Program-made: the position numbers and the translations under genes
In this document: positions 26,360-35,492 of the stretch, in pieces
How positions within the stretch are numbered: position 1 is the first letter of the stretch
Layout: every line of letters starts with the position of its first letter
Notes under the pieces: model-generated
Seen by the model: only the letters and a program-made list of their open reading frames with translations
Database searches by the model: none
What the model was told of the DNA's origin: nothing
Source: Planctomycetota bacterium
GTDB taxonomy: Bacteria > Planctomycetota > UBA8742 > UBA2392
Assembly: GCA_019912315.1 (NCBI GenBank)
Contig: JAIOJA010000025.1
Coordinates: forward strand, 1 to 64,000
Length of the DNA stretch: 64,000 nucleotides
Direction: 5' to 3'

Positions 26360-27415
26360 ATGGCAGACGAACAGCAGCTACAGGGTGAAGACCTTCAGGC
26401 GGTAAACGAGTTGCGCGAAGCGCATGATCGTATCGTCAATCAGTTGCACAACGTGGTGGTGGGCCAGGAAGAGGTAATCGAACAACTCCTGATCGCGATC
26501 TTCGCGCGCGGCCACGCTCTGCTGGTCGGCGTGCCCGGGCTGGCGAAGACACTGCTGATTCGCACGTTGTCTGAAACCATGTCGCTGAAATTCAGCCGCA
26601 TCCAGTTCACGCCGGACTTGATGCCAAGCGACATCACCGGCACGGAAGTGTTGCAGGAAGACAAGACCACCGGCAGTCGCGAGTTCAAGTTCATCCCCGG
26701 GCCGATCTTCGCGAACATCATTCTGGCGGACGAAATCAACCGCACGCCTCCCAAGACACAGGCGGCGCTGCTTGAAGCCATGCAGGAGCACCAGGTCACA
26801 GCGGGCGGGCGGCGGCACCAGTTGCAGGAGCCGTTCTTCGTGCTGGCAACCCAGAACCCCATTGAGCAGGAGGGTACCTATCCCCTGCCGGAGGCGCAGC
26901 AGGACCGTTTCATGTTCAACATCCTCGTGGATTACCCAGACGAGGACGAAGAAATGCAGATCATGAAAATGACCACCGCCAGCTACCAGGGCAAGGTGGA
27001 GCACGTGCTGGACGGCGCCAAGATTCAGAAGCTTCAGGGGCTGATCCGCAAGGTGCCGATCAGCGAACACGTGATTCGCTACGCTATGCAGTTCGCGCGC
27101 CTGACGCGACTCAACAACCCGCAGACGCCGGACGAAATCAAGCGCCTGCTGGCCTGGGGCGCCGGGCCGCGCGCAAGCCAGTACCTGATTCTGGGTGCCA
27201 AGGCGCGCGCTGTGCTGAACGGGCGCTACTACGTCAGCGGCGAAGACATCCGGGCTGTGGTTCACCCGGTGCTGCGCCACCGCATTATCCCGAACTTCAG
27301 CGCCGAGGCCGAGGGCATCAACAGCGACGTGATCATCGACAAGCTGATCCAGATGATCCCGCACGCCGAGTCCGAAAGCCTGGCCGACGCCCGTGTACCG
27401 AACGTGACCAAGTAG
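26360..27415 (+). CDS. MoxR-family AAA+ ATPase
   Basis: This 351-residue MoxR-type chaperone has the modified Walker A GVPGLAKTLL (about 56-65), Walker B IILADEINRTPPKTQAALLEAMQE, the sensor segment FVLATQNPIEQEGTYPLPEAQQDRF and the lid domain near SGEDIRAVVHPVLRHRI. Such ATPases work with VWA-domain proteins to fold or activate membrane or enzyme complexes. The next genes encode a DUF58 and BatA-like VWA proteins, the classic set. It is the first clear enzyme of the operon-like run to 35431. Confidence 0.95.
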   Translation: MADEQQLQGEDLQAVNELREAHDRIVNQLHNVVVGQEEVIEQLLIAIFARGHALLVGVPGLAKTLLIRTLSETMSLKFSRIQFTPDLMPSDITGTEVLQEDKTTGSREFKFIPGPIFANIILADEINRTPPKTQAALLEAMQEHQVTAGGRRHQLQEPFFVLATQNPIEQEGTYPLPEAQQDRFMFNILVDYPDEDEEMQIMKMTTASYQGKVEHVLDGAKIQKLQGLIRKVPISEHVIRYAMQFARLTRLNNPQTPDEIKRLLAWGAGPRASQYLILGAKARAVLNGRYYVSGEDIRAVVHPVLRHRIIPNFSAEAEGINSDVIIDKLIQMIPHAESESLADARVPNVTK

Positions 27416-27473
27416 GCGACTTATTGATCCATGCCCGCCGTCGCCAGCGACGGTGCCATAATGAACGACACGC

Positions 27474-28568
27474 GTGATCGACGAAGAAAAACAGAAAGAG
27501 AAGCAGGCCGCGCTTGAGCAGCGCAAACAGGCTCTTGAAGAAGAGCTGGAAAACTATGCCCAGGCCGGTGCGTACAGCCCGGGGCTGGTCAAGGCCTCGC
27601 GCTGGGTCAGCCGGATACTGTATTTTCTGATGGCCGCGATTCTTGTGTTCCTGCTGTTCAACCGGAAGGACTACAGTGAAAAGGAAATGGAGGTCGCTGT
27701 AGATCGCGCCGTCGCTATCAAGAAGACCGCTGACGAGGCAAAGAAGCGCATGGAGCAGGCGGAGTCCGAGCGCGACATCGCGCAGGCCAAACTGCTCCTG
27801 CTTGAGCGCGAAGTAAACGAAGAGCGCAACGGTGCGCCCGCCGCGGACCGGGCCCAGGAAAGCGCGAGAAACCTTGTTCGCCGGTTCTGGGGCGAGAGGG
27901 CGTACGCGCAGCACTGGCAACAGAAATTGACAACCGCGGAACCCGAGGCGCACGGTGTGGAGCCCCTGCTGGGCGCCAGGACGCTAATCATACAGGCGGC
28001 CGGCGCACCCGCGGCGCAGCAGAACGAGTTGCTGGGCGAAGTCGCCGACTTCGGGCGCGATGCCGCAACGCAGGCGGTGCTGGAGTTGGCGGACAGCCCC
28101 CAACCCGCGGTCACTGCAATGGCCTGGCGCGTTGGTGGCTGGCTTGGCGGTGAAGGCATCAAGGCAAAGGCCGCCGAATCGCGCGGCGCGGCGCCGGGCC
28201 TTGCCTGGTCGTTGATCACGGCAGAAGCGCCGTCGGCGGGGCGCTTCACGCCGGAAGACTGGGTGGGCTATGCTACGCGCGGCTATGACGCGCCGCTGGA
28301 CGAGCTCGTGGCGTCATACAAGGCCGCACCAGGAGACAAACGCCTGGCGTTGCTGGCGCTGCTGGTGGAGACGGCGGGCGGCAGGGAGGGCGCGCTGTTC
28401 AAGTCCGTGGCGACGTCAGACCGCCCGGAAGCGGAGAAGATTCTGGCCGTGCGCTGGATGGGCGCGCGGAAGCATGAAGGAAGCCGCGAGTTGCTGAAGT
28501 CATTGAGCGCGGGCGGCAGCGCGGTAGCGGCGGAAGCAAAGAAAGCATTAGGACAACTGGGAAACTGA
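27474..28568 (+). CDS. Membrane-anchored HEAT-like protein
   Basis: A 43-residue charged cytosolic head (DEEKQKEKQAALEQRKQALEEE) precedes one membrane segment, WVSRILYFLMAAILVFLLF. A coiled coil (about 70-125) and a C-terminal region of short helical, HEAT-like repeats follow (NELLGEVADFGRDAATQAVLELA; KLAVRWMGARKHEGSRELL). The only available start is a GTG at 27474 with no obvious ribosome site, so the start is uncertain. It lies between moxR and DUF58 and probably serves in that complex. Confidence 0.7.
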   Translation: MIDEEKQKEKQAALEQRKQALEEELENYAQAGAYSPGLVKASRWVSRILYFLMAAILVFLLFNRKDYSEKEMEVAVDRAVAIKKTADEAKKRMEQAESERDIAQAKLLLLEREVNEERNGAPAADRAQESARNLVRRFWGERAYAQHWQQKLTTAEPEAHGVEPLLGARTLIIQAAGAPAAQQNELLGEVADFGRDAATQAVLELADSPQPAVTAMAWRVGGWLGGEGIKAKAAESRGAAPGLAWSLITAEAPSAGRFTPEDWVGYATRGYDAPLDELVASYKAAPGDKRLALLALLVETAGGREGALFKSVATSDRPEAEKILAVRWMGARKHEGSRELLKSLSAGGSAVAAEAKKALGQLGN

Positions 28569-28615
28569 CCATCGGGTGTCTCGGAACCCTGACACCCGTA
28601 ACCTGAAACCTGACC

Positions 28616-29518
28616 ATGGCAGAGGCATATCAACGTTATCTTGACCCTGAAGTGCTGAACCAGATTCGGCACCTGGAAGTCACCGCGCGCAACGTCGTGG
28701 AAGGCTTCCTTGCGGGTATGCACCGCAGCCCGTACCACGGCTTCAGCGTCGAGTTCGCCCAGCACCGCGAGTACGTGCAGGGTGACGACCTGCGCTTCCT
28801 GGACTGGAAGGCGTTTGCAAAGTCCGACAAGTACTACATCAAGCAGTATGAGGAAGAGACTAACTTCCGCGCGATCATCGTGCTGGATTCCAGCGAGAGT
28901 ATGCGCTACAGCAGCGGCGACCTGCCGTCCAAGATGGACTACGGGCGCTACATGGCGGCCAGTCTCGCGTACCTGATTCAGAAGCAGTCGGATGCGGCCG
29001 GCCTCGCCCTGTTTGACGAAAAGATGCACGACTGGGTGCCGCCCGCGACCAGCCAGGTCACCCTGATGCGTATGCTCGCCATGATGCACGACCGCAAGCC
29101 GGAAAAGAAAACCAACATTGGTGAAGTGCTGGTCGACGTGGCCCAGCGCGCCGGTCGCCGCGGGTTGGTGATGATCATCAGTGACCTGTTTGACGATCTG
29201 AATCACCTCAAGAAGGGCCTTGAGCATCTGGTTGCGCGCAAGCATGACGTGATTGTGTTCAACGTGATGGATCCAATGGAGCGCGAGTTCAGCTTTGACA
29301 GGCTGACGCAGTTCCTGGGTATGGAAGGCTATCCCGACCTGCTGGTGGACCCGCGCAGCCTGCGCAAGGCCTACCTTGAAGAGGTCAGTGCGTTCACGGC
29401 AGGTGTCAGGCGAGTCTGCCTGCGCGCGAGGGCGGATTTTCAGTTGATGGATACAAGTATGCCGCTGGGCGTGGCCTTGCAGGCGTATCTGGCGAGAAGG
29501 ACCGGAACACGCGCTTAG
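28616..29518 (+). CDS. DUF58 family VWA-like protein
   Basis: The 300-residue protein has the DUF58 signature: FLAGMHRSPYHGFSVEFAQHREYVQGDDLRFLDWK near the start, and a MIDAS-type DSSESM (about 97-102) in a von Willebrand A-like fold. DUF58 proteins are the regular partner of MoxR ATPases, encoded directly after them, as here. It is predicted to be soluble, since no membrane segment is seen. The function of the pair in this organism is not known. Confidence 0.92.
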   Translation: MAEAYQRYLDPEVLNQIRHLEVTARNVVEGFLAGMHRSPYHGFSVEFAQHREYVQGDDLRFLDWKAFAKSDKYYIKQYEEETNFRAIIVLDSSESMRYSSGDLPSKMDYGRYMAASLAYLIQKQSDAAGLALFDEKMHDWVPPATSQVTLMRMLAMMHDRKPEKKTNIGEVLVDVAQRAGRRGLVMIISDLFDDLNHLKKGLEHLVARKHDVIVFNVMDPMEREFSFDRLTQFLGMEGYPDLLVDPRSLRKAYLEEVSAFTAGVRRVCLRARADFQLMDTSMPLGVALQAYLARRTGTRA

Positions 29519-29533
29519 GACAACAGCAAATGA

Positions 29534-29606
29534 CCAATCACCAATATCCAATGACCAATTCAACGGCCCCTGCGCAGCGCATTGGTCATTGGTTATTGGT
29601 GATTGG
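29534..29606. repeat. Inverted repeat of CCAAT-type motifs
   Basis: The arm CCAATCACCAATATCCAATG...CAAT (29534-29559, 26 bases) recurs inverted at 29581-29606 with a single mismatch, around a 21-base spacer. The arms are built from short CCAAT-containing units. It fills the gap between the DUF58 and BatA-like genes. A second, unrelated-sequence inverted repeat is at 14434. Confidence 0.75.
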
Positions 29607-29649
29607 CTATTGCGGTTGGAGTGGCGCTCAGTCACGGGAGGCGGCGTAA

Positions 29650-32136
29650 ATGCCGATCTGGTTGATCTGGACACTTGGACTCGGCGTGCCGCTTGTAGCG
29701 GCGGCGGTGCCCATCATTATCCACCTGATCAACCTGACACGATTCCGCAAGGTCGACTGGGCGGCCATGGAATTTCTGCTGCGCGCCTACCAGAAGACGC
29801 GCCGCAAGATGCAGGTTGAAAGCCTGATCATGCTGCTGTTGCGGATCGCGGCGGTGATCCTGATTGCCATGGCGCTGTTCCCCATGGGGTGTGAGCGTGT
29901 CAGCGACTGGGCGGGCGACGAACTCGGGCTTTCCGGCGGCGGGCTCAACACCGACGCGCCCCTGCACTTGATTCTTGTGCTCGACAACAGTGCCAGCACG
30001 GGCTACGAGACCGAGAACCAGCAGGCTTTTGATCGCGCGAAGCAGTACGCCCTCACCGTGGTTGACAGCCTTGAGCCCAACCGCGACCGCGTGACGATAA
30101 TTCGCCTGTCCGATCTGTATGTGCCGCCGGGGCTTGGTGGGCTGGTCCTGACCGACGAAGAAACTGAAAAAGCCCGCCGTCGTCGTGTCGGGCAGTTGTC
30201 CAGCATGAACCTTGAGGGCGCACGCCGTGAAATTTCCGCCACGCAAGTCGCCGCCGTTGACACGAATATCCTGGCGGCGTTCCGCGAGGCCGCCCGCGTG
30301 GCGGAATCAACGCCCGAAGGCGACGCGGTAGGCATGGTCGTGATCAGCGATTTCTATCGCGCAGGCTGGGCTGACGTCGCCAAGGACGGCAGCGCGAACG
30401 GCGACTTCGTAAACGCTGCGGCCGCCATCAATGCGCGTCTCGAAAAGTCCGGTACGCGCATGATGTTTTACGACGCCGGGCACTACTGGCCACAGAACGT
30501 GGCGATTACGGATGTGCGTGTCGGGGAGCGCATTGTCGGCGCGGGCATGGAAGCGAACATCTATGTCGATATCGCGTACTTTGCCTCATCGGACCGTGAA
30601 GAGCACAAGTCCGTGCGCCTGAAGTATCGCGTGGACGGCGGCACGGAGAAGCCGTTCAGCGCGCCCATCGAGCTTGCGCCCGGCGATAGCAGGCGCAACA
30701 TAGCTCTGACGCTGACCCCCGCCGAACTCGCCCTGAAGGATGACGAGGTGAAAACCGGCGCCTCCCGGAACATCGAGATTTTCACCGAGCAGGCGGACGG
30801 GCTCAAGATGGACAATGCCCGAAATCTTGTCATTCACGTCGTGCCGAACATCCCGATTCTCGTGGTGAACGGGGCCCCGCACCCGGACCCGTCGAAGGAT
30901 GAAACTTTCTACCTTGAGACCGCGCTGGGTATCAGCAGCAGCAAAGTGGAGGGTGAGACCAGTGACGAGCCGCCGGTGTTCATCACGCCGAACCGCGTGA
31001 TCACCATGCGCGGCGAGCAGTTGGCCAGTGTGGACAGCTTTCTTGATTACCGTCTTGTCGTGCTTGCCAACGTGCGCGACCTGCCCGAAAACGTAATGAA
31101 CAAGCTGACCGAGTTCGTGGATGCGGGCTTCGGGCTGATGATCTTCGACGGCGATCAAGTTGACTTCCAGAAGTACAACTCGCTTCTCTACAAGGACGGT
31201 AAGGGGCTGCTGCCCGCCAGGCTCGGGCGTATGGGCGGCAGCGAAGACCCGGTCGCTGATCACTACGGGCTCGCGCCTGGCGATCGCGACCACCCGGTCA
31301 TCGAGCTCTTCACTGACACGCCGGAAAACGCTGCGATTATCACCGACCCGAAGGCCGTTCGCGCCTGGCGCGCAATGACCCTGCCCGAAGGGGCGGAAGT
31401 TGACCCGCTGCGTCCGGTGCGCAGGCTGATTGACGTCAATGCGCCCGGCGGCGCCCAGCCGCTTGTGCTGGAGCGTGCGTACGGGCGGGGCAAGGTCGTC
31501 TATGTCGGCACCACGGCCGGCGAGAAGTGGAACGGACTATGGAGTTGGGGCGAGGGACTGCCGCTGTTTCTGTACCTTGAAATCGCGGCTGACCTGACCA
31601 GCAACGAGGCGCGCTACAGCAACCTTAGTGTCGGCGAGCCCTACCGTCGTGTGCTGAGAGTGACGGACATCGCGCCGACCTACACGGTGCGCGACCCGGC
31701 CGGCACGACGACCGAAGTGGTAAGCACGGCCGAAGACAACCTCAAGCTGCTGGAGTTCGGGGGCACTGCGCAGCCGGGTGTGTACACGGTGACAGCGCTT
31801 GACCGTACGGAAGGCGGCGATACGCGACGCAAGTGGCAGGAACGTTTCGCCGTGAACCTTGAGCCGGGCGAATCGGATGTCGGCAAGATCAAGGCCGCGG
31901 ACGACGCTGGTGACGAGGCGGGCGCTGAAGGCGGACAGCAGGTGCAGACGGCTCTTGAGGAAGCGCTGGGTTTTGAGACCTTTGTGTTTCTGCGCGCGGG
32001 CGATGAACTTGGTGACGGTGGGCCTCTCGGTAGCGAAGAGGGCGACCGTGAGTGGATGTGGCTGGCGATTCTTGGAGTCGCCTTCCTGGTGTTTGAAACA
32101 TTGTGGTCCGGTGTGATCAGCAAGCCCGAGGACTAG
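29650..32136 (+). CDS. BatA-like membrane protein with VWA domain
   Basis: The start (IWTLGLGVPLVAAAVPIIIHL...RFRKVDWAAMEFLLRAYQKTRRKM...LLLRIAAVILIAM) is the BatA N-terminal region with two membrane segments. A VWA domain with the MIDAS-like LVLDNSASTG follows at about 104-113. The middle (about 410-600) contains stretches that look like a glutamine amidotransferase-type fold (PIL VVNGAPHPDP; YGRGKVVYVGTTAG). A last membrane segment (AILGVAFLVFETLW) is near the C-terminus, with 828 residues in all. It probably receives remodelling from the MoxR ATPase. Confidence 0.8.
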   Translation: MPIWLIWTLGLGVPLVAAAVPIIIHLINLTRFRKVDWAAMEFLLRAYQKTRRKMQVESLIMLLLRIAAVILIAMALFPMGCERVSDWAGDELGLSGGGLNTDAPLHLILVLDNSASTGYETENQQAFDRAKQYALTVVDSLEPNRDRVTIIRLSDLYVPPGLGGLVLTDEETEKARRRRVGQLSSMNLEGARREISATQVAAVDTNILAAFREAARVAESTPEGDAVGMVVISDFYRAGWADVAKDGSANGDFVNAAAAINARLEKSGTRMMFYDAGHYWPQNVAITDVRVGERIVGAGMEANIYVDIAYFASSDREEHKSVRLKYRVDGGTEKPFSAPIELAPGDSRRNIALTLTPAELALKDDEVKTGASRNIEIFTEQADGLKMDNARNLVIHVVPNIPILVVNGAPHPDPSKDETFYLETALGISSSKVEGETSDEPPVFITPNRVITMRGEQLASVDSFLDYRLVVLANVRDLPENVMNKLTEFVDAGFGLMIFDGDQVDFQKYNSLLYKDGKGLLPARLGRMGGSEDPVADHYGLAPGDRDHPVIELFTDTPENAAIITDPKAVRAWRAMTLPEGAEVDPLRPVRRLIDVNAPGGAQPLVLERAYGRGKVVYVGTTAGEKWNGLWSWGEGLPLFLYLEIAADLTSNEARYSNLSVGEPYRRVLRVTDIAPTYTVRDPAGTTTEVVSTAEDNLKLLEFGGTAQPGVYTVTALDRTEGGDTRRKWQERFAVNLEPGESDVGKIKAADDAGDEAGAEGGQQVQTALEEALGFETFVFLRAGDELGDGGPLGSEEGDREWMWLAILGVAFLVFETLWSGVISKPED

Positions 32137-32137
32137 A

Positions 32138-35100
32138 GTGTCAACAGGTTTGAAAGTCGTGATTTCGGTGTTCAGTGTGCTGCTGCTGGCGGTGCTCGTG
32201 GTCGTTGTATACGGCTCGATCTACCCCGAGCGCCTGACGTCACTGATAGCCCCGGACGCGATTTTCAACTGGGAGAACTTCGAGCCCTACGCCCGCGAAG
32301 GCGGGATGTGGGGGCTGTCGCCGTTGATCTGGACCGCCCTGGTCGTCATTCCGGGCTGCGTCGGCATCCCGCTGGTGATCTACCTGTATGAAAAGAAGAA
32401 AGTCCCTGGTGTCGCGCGCGGGTTTCTGGCCGCCGTGCGCATGGCTGTGCTGTTCCTGCTGTATCTGCTGATTGCCGGGCCTTCGCTGGTTGATTCCGAA
32501 ACCTACGTGGAGGGCAGCAAAGTCGCCATCCTGATCGACGACAGCCTGTCCATGGGCGGCGAATCCCGTGAGTTCCCGATTTTCAATGTGCTTGATGACC
32601 GTGAATCCGCCGACGTCAAGGCGACCCGCGATCATCTGACGGCCCTGGGCATTGATCTTGACCGCCCGCCGACGCAGGGGTTTGTCACCCTGACCGAGGA
32701 CGAGCTCATGATTCGGGGCTTTGTGCGCAAGGTGGTGCGCGAACGCTCGGCGCGCCTGATCGGGCGCCTGCGCGAGTTGCACGGTCGCAGCTTCGACATC
32801 AAGGAATGGCAGCAGGCCCGCGCGGACGTGAACCGTCTGTCCGCCGAGGCGGATTTGATCCAGTCCGAGTTGTCGGCGGAAATGGCTAAACCGGACGACC
32901 AGCGTGACGAAGGCGAGAGGCGACGCCTAGAAACAAGCCTGACAGACAAGCTGAACCAGATCCAGCGCCGGGAGGAACGCTTCGCGGAACTGCTGGGCGG
33001 CAATGTGGCGGAAGAGGCAATCGCGAACAAACGCGTGCTGATAGACAACCTGATTGAGACCGCGCACGCCGAGGGTCCGCGCCGCTGGGACATCGCCTGC
33101 GAGCTGATCGTCGAAGGCGGGACACTGGCGATTCCAAAGGGCAAACAGGCCGGGCTGATTGACCTGCTGAAGCAGCGCGCGAACGAGATCAAGGAAAAGG
33201 GGCGCCAGGACGACCAGGGCGTCCGCAACGTAGAAATGGTGCGCTACTTTGTGTTTTCCACCAAGTTCGGGCGCGCTCAGCTGACGGACGAAGCGATTCT
33301 TGAAGTGGACCCGAAGGACCTTGACTTCCGCGCACCCACGGGGCGTCTAACGGAAATCGACAAGGCCCTTAGCGACGTGCGCCGCTACTACACCGGCGAG
33401 GACGATCTGGCGACCGTGATGATTCTGTCCGACGGGCGTGACACCACCCCGCTCAATGAGCGCGACAAGAACGATCAGCCCAAGGCGCGCGGCGGCGTAG
33501 AAATCGTGACCGTCGCAATTGGCAACCCCAAGCCCGTCAAGGTGCTGGAGTTGCTGAGCGTTTCCGCCGACCGCGAAATTCTGAAGGGGGATTACCTCGA
33601 CTTCAAGCTGAAGATCCGCGCCGACAAGGCGTACCGGGCCGACCCCGCCGAGGGTAAATCCGGCATTCAGGTGAAAGTGATTCTGTGCCAGGACACCATC
33701 AGCAACCCTGTCCCGTACGAAGAGCTTGACGGGCGCCCCGTGCGCGGTGAGGAAGGCATGGTCATTGAGCTGGGGGCCGAGGAACTGGCAGAGGTGAAGG
33801 TACGCTTCAAGCCCGAGGTGACGGGCAAGCACGTCTACTTCCTCAAGCTGAACGAGGACCGTCTGCCCGACGAAGACACCTACCGCAACAACGTCAAAGA
33901 GCATTACGTCGAGATCATCGACCGCAAGATCAAGGTGCTGTACCTCGAGCAGCGCCCGCGCTATCAGTGGCGTACGCTGAATGACGCCCTCAAGCGCGAC
34001 AAAAAACTTGAGTACCAGTGCTTCCTGTTCGACGCCCAGGACGGCTGGACCCAGCCGACTTCCAGCTATGACGACGAAGTCAAGAAGACCGTAAAGCCGC
34101 TTCAATGGCCGTTCTGGGGGGACGGCAAAGTCATCCGTGAAAAGGAAGACTTCTTCAAGCTGAACTATGACGTCATCATTCTTGGCGACATCGACCCCGC
34201 CAGCCCCTTCTGGAGATTCGAGTACTGGGACTGGATTGAGGAATGGGTATCCCGCCAGCGCGGCGGGCTGATCCTGATGGCCGGCCAGGGGCACAACCCC
34301 GCCAGCTACGTGAACAACGAAAAGGCCCGGTCGCTTTACCCGATCGAACTCGAGCTGCCCAGCGGCTACGAGAGCATGGTCAACCGCGGTGTCGAGAAAT
34401 TCTGGCGTCTGACGCCGGCCGGGCGGGCGCATGAGGTGCATCGCCTCAGCAACAACAGCGAGCGCAACGACGAGCTCTGGGGCAGCGTGCGTGACGGCAA
34501 TTTTGAGCGCGGCGAACTGCGCGGGCTGTACTGGTACCAGCCTACGGGCGGGATCAAGCCCGCGCCGGCGGTTGCGCTGTCGCGCGTGGCCCGAGAAGGC
34601 GCCATCACGGGTGAGGGCGAAGTGCTGACGGCGGCCATGCCTTACGGCAACGGCATGACGCTCTATTGCGGCAGTGACGACACGTGGCTGTGGCGTCAGT
34701 GGCTGGGCGATCACTACTTCTTCAAGTTCTGGCAGAACAGCATTCGCTTCGTGGCGAGCCGGCGCCTTGCGGGCAAACAGCAGCGTGTGGATGTGTACAC
34801 GGACAAAACCAAGTACCAGGTTAGCGAAGACGTGAAAATCTACGTTGAGTTGCTGGGCGACATCTACAGCGAGGTGATTCAGAACCAGCTCAAGGAGTTG
34901 AAAGAACTGCCGGAGGTGGGCGAAGACGGTGACATTCGCAAGATCATCGTTGACGTGCAGTCGCGCACCCAGGGACGGCTGACCGTGCGTCGTGTCGTGC
35001 TGCGCGAAGTTAGCTGGAGCCCGAACATGTTCGAGGGCGTCGTCGAAGCCAACGAGCCCGGCCAGTTCGATGTATGGGTGCGCGGATACGAGGAAAGCCG

Positions 35101-35431
35101 CAAGGCACCTCACCGCTACACCGTTATCGCTCCCATTGCCGAGTTGCGGAACCTGACCATCGACTTCAACGCGTTGCAGGACATGGCCACGAAGCTGCCG
35201 CCCGACAGGCCGGAATTGACCTACCAGGAAGGCAAGCGTGTCTATCTGATGCCCGATGCCGGTGAAGCAGCGCTTGAAATTCGCGAGCGCGAGAACGAGG
35301 TCAAGGGTGTCACCGCCCTGGTATGGGACCGAAACGAAGAAAAATTCGGTTTGCGCTCATTGCTGCTGATTCTCGTGCTGGTGCTTCTGGCCGGCGAATG
35401 GCTTACCCGCAAGCTTGTGCGGATGGTTTAG
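32138..35431 (+). CDS. Giant membrane protein, VWA and amidotransferase-like
   Basis: The 1097-residue protein starts at a GTG one base after the upstream stop. Membrane segments lie at about 5-27, 61-83 and 98-115, then a VWA-like region with MIDAS-type LIDDSLSMG (about 131-139), a coiled region at 215-300, a repeat-like beta domain, an amidotransferase-like region (IKVLYLEQRPRYQWR; ILMAGQGHNPASY) and a last membrane helix (SLLLILVLVLLAGEW). It resembles a longer paralogue of the preceding BatA-like protein. The role is unknown; position puts it in the MoxR cluster. Confidence 0.75.
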   Translation: MSTGLKVVISVFSVLLLAVLVVVVYGSIYPERLTSLIAPDAIFNWENFEPYAREGGMWGLSPLIWTALVVIPGCVGIPLVIYLYEKKKVPGVARGFLAAVRMAVLFLLYLLIAGPSLVDSETYVEGSKVAILIDDSLSMGGESREFPIFNVLDDRESADVKATRDHLTALGIDLDRPPTQGFVTLTEDELMIRGFVRKVVRERSARLIGRLRELHGRSFDIKEWQQARADVNRLSAEADLIQSELSAEMAKPDDQRDEGERRRLETSLTDKLNQIQRREERFAELLGGNVAEEAIANKRVLIDNLIETAHAEGPRRWDIACELIVEGGTLAIPKGKQAGLIDLLKQRANEIKEKGRQDDQGVRNVEMVRYFVFSTKFGRAQLTDEAILEVDPKDLDFRAPTGRLTEIDKALSDVRRYYTGEDDLATVMILSDGRDTTPLNERDKNDQPKARGGVEIVTVAIGNPKPVKVLELLSVSADREILKGDYLDFKLKIRADKAYRADPAEGKSGIQVKVILCQDTISNPVPYEELDGRPVRGEEGMVIELGAEELAEVKVRFKPEVTGKHVYFLKLNEDRLPDEDTYRNNVKEHYVEIIDRKIKVLYLEQRPRYQWRTLNDALKRDKKLEYQCFLFDAQDGWTQPTSSYDDEVKKTVKPLQWPFWGDGKVIREKEDFFKLNYDVIILGDIDPASPFWRFEYWDWIEEWVSRQRGGLILMAGQGHNPASYVNNEKARSLYPIELELPSGYESMVNRGVEKFWRLTPAGRAHEVHRLSNNSERNDELWGSVRDGNFERGELRGLYWYQPTGGIKPAPAVALSRVAREGAITGEGEVLTAAMPYGNGMTLYCGSDDTWLWRQWLGDHYFFKFWQNSIRFVASRRLAGKQQRVDVYTDKTKYQVSEDVKIYVELLGDIYSEVIQNQLKELKELPEVGEDGDIRKIIVDVQSRTQGRLTVRRVVLREVSWSPNMFEGVVEANEPGQFDVWVRGYEESRKAPHRYTVIAPIAELRNLTIDFNALQDMATKLPPDRPELTYQEGKRVYLMPDAGEAALEIRERENEVKGVTALVWDRNEEKFGLRSLLLILVLVLLAGEWLTRKLVRMV

Positions 35432-35492
35432 TCAGGCGCCAGTGAACTGCGCGTCAGCTAGGCCTGCCCCTGAAACCGGAAACCTGATCGTC

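Noticed and set aside
27437..27452. Hairpin CCGTCG/CGACGG after moxR
   Set aside because: Only six pairs, no T run, and the downstream gene starts 22 bases later; too weak to call a terminator.
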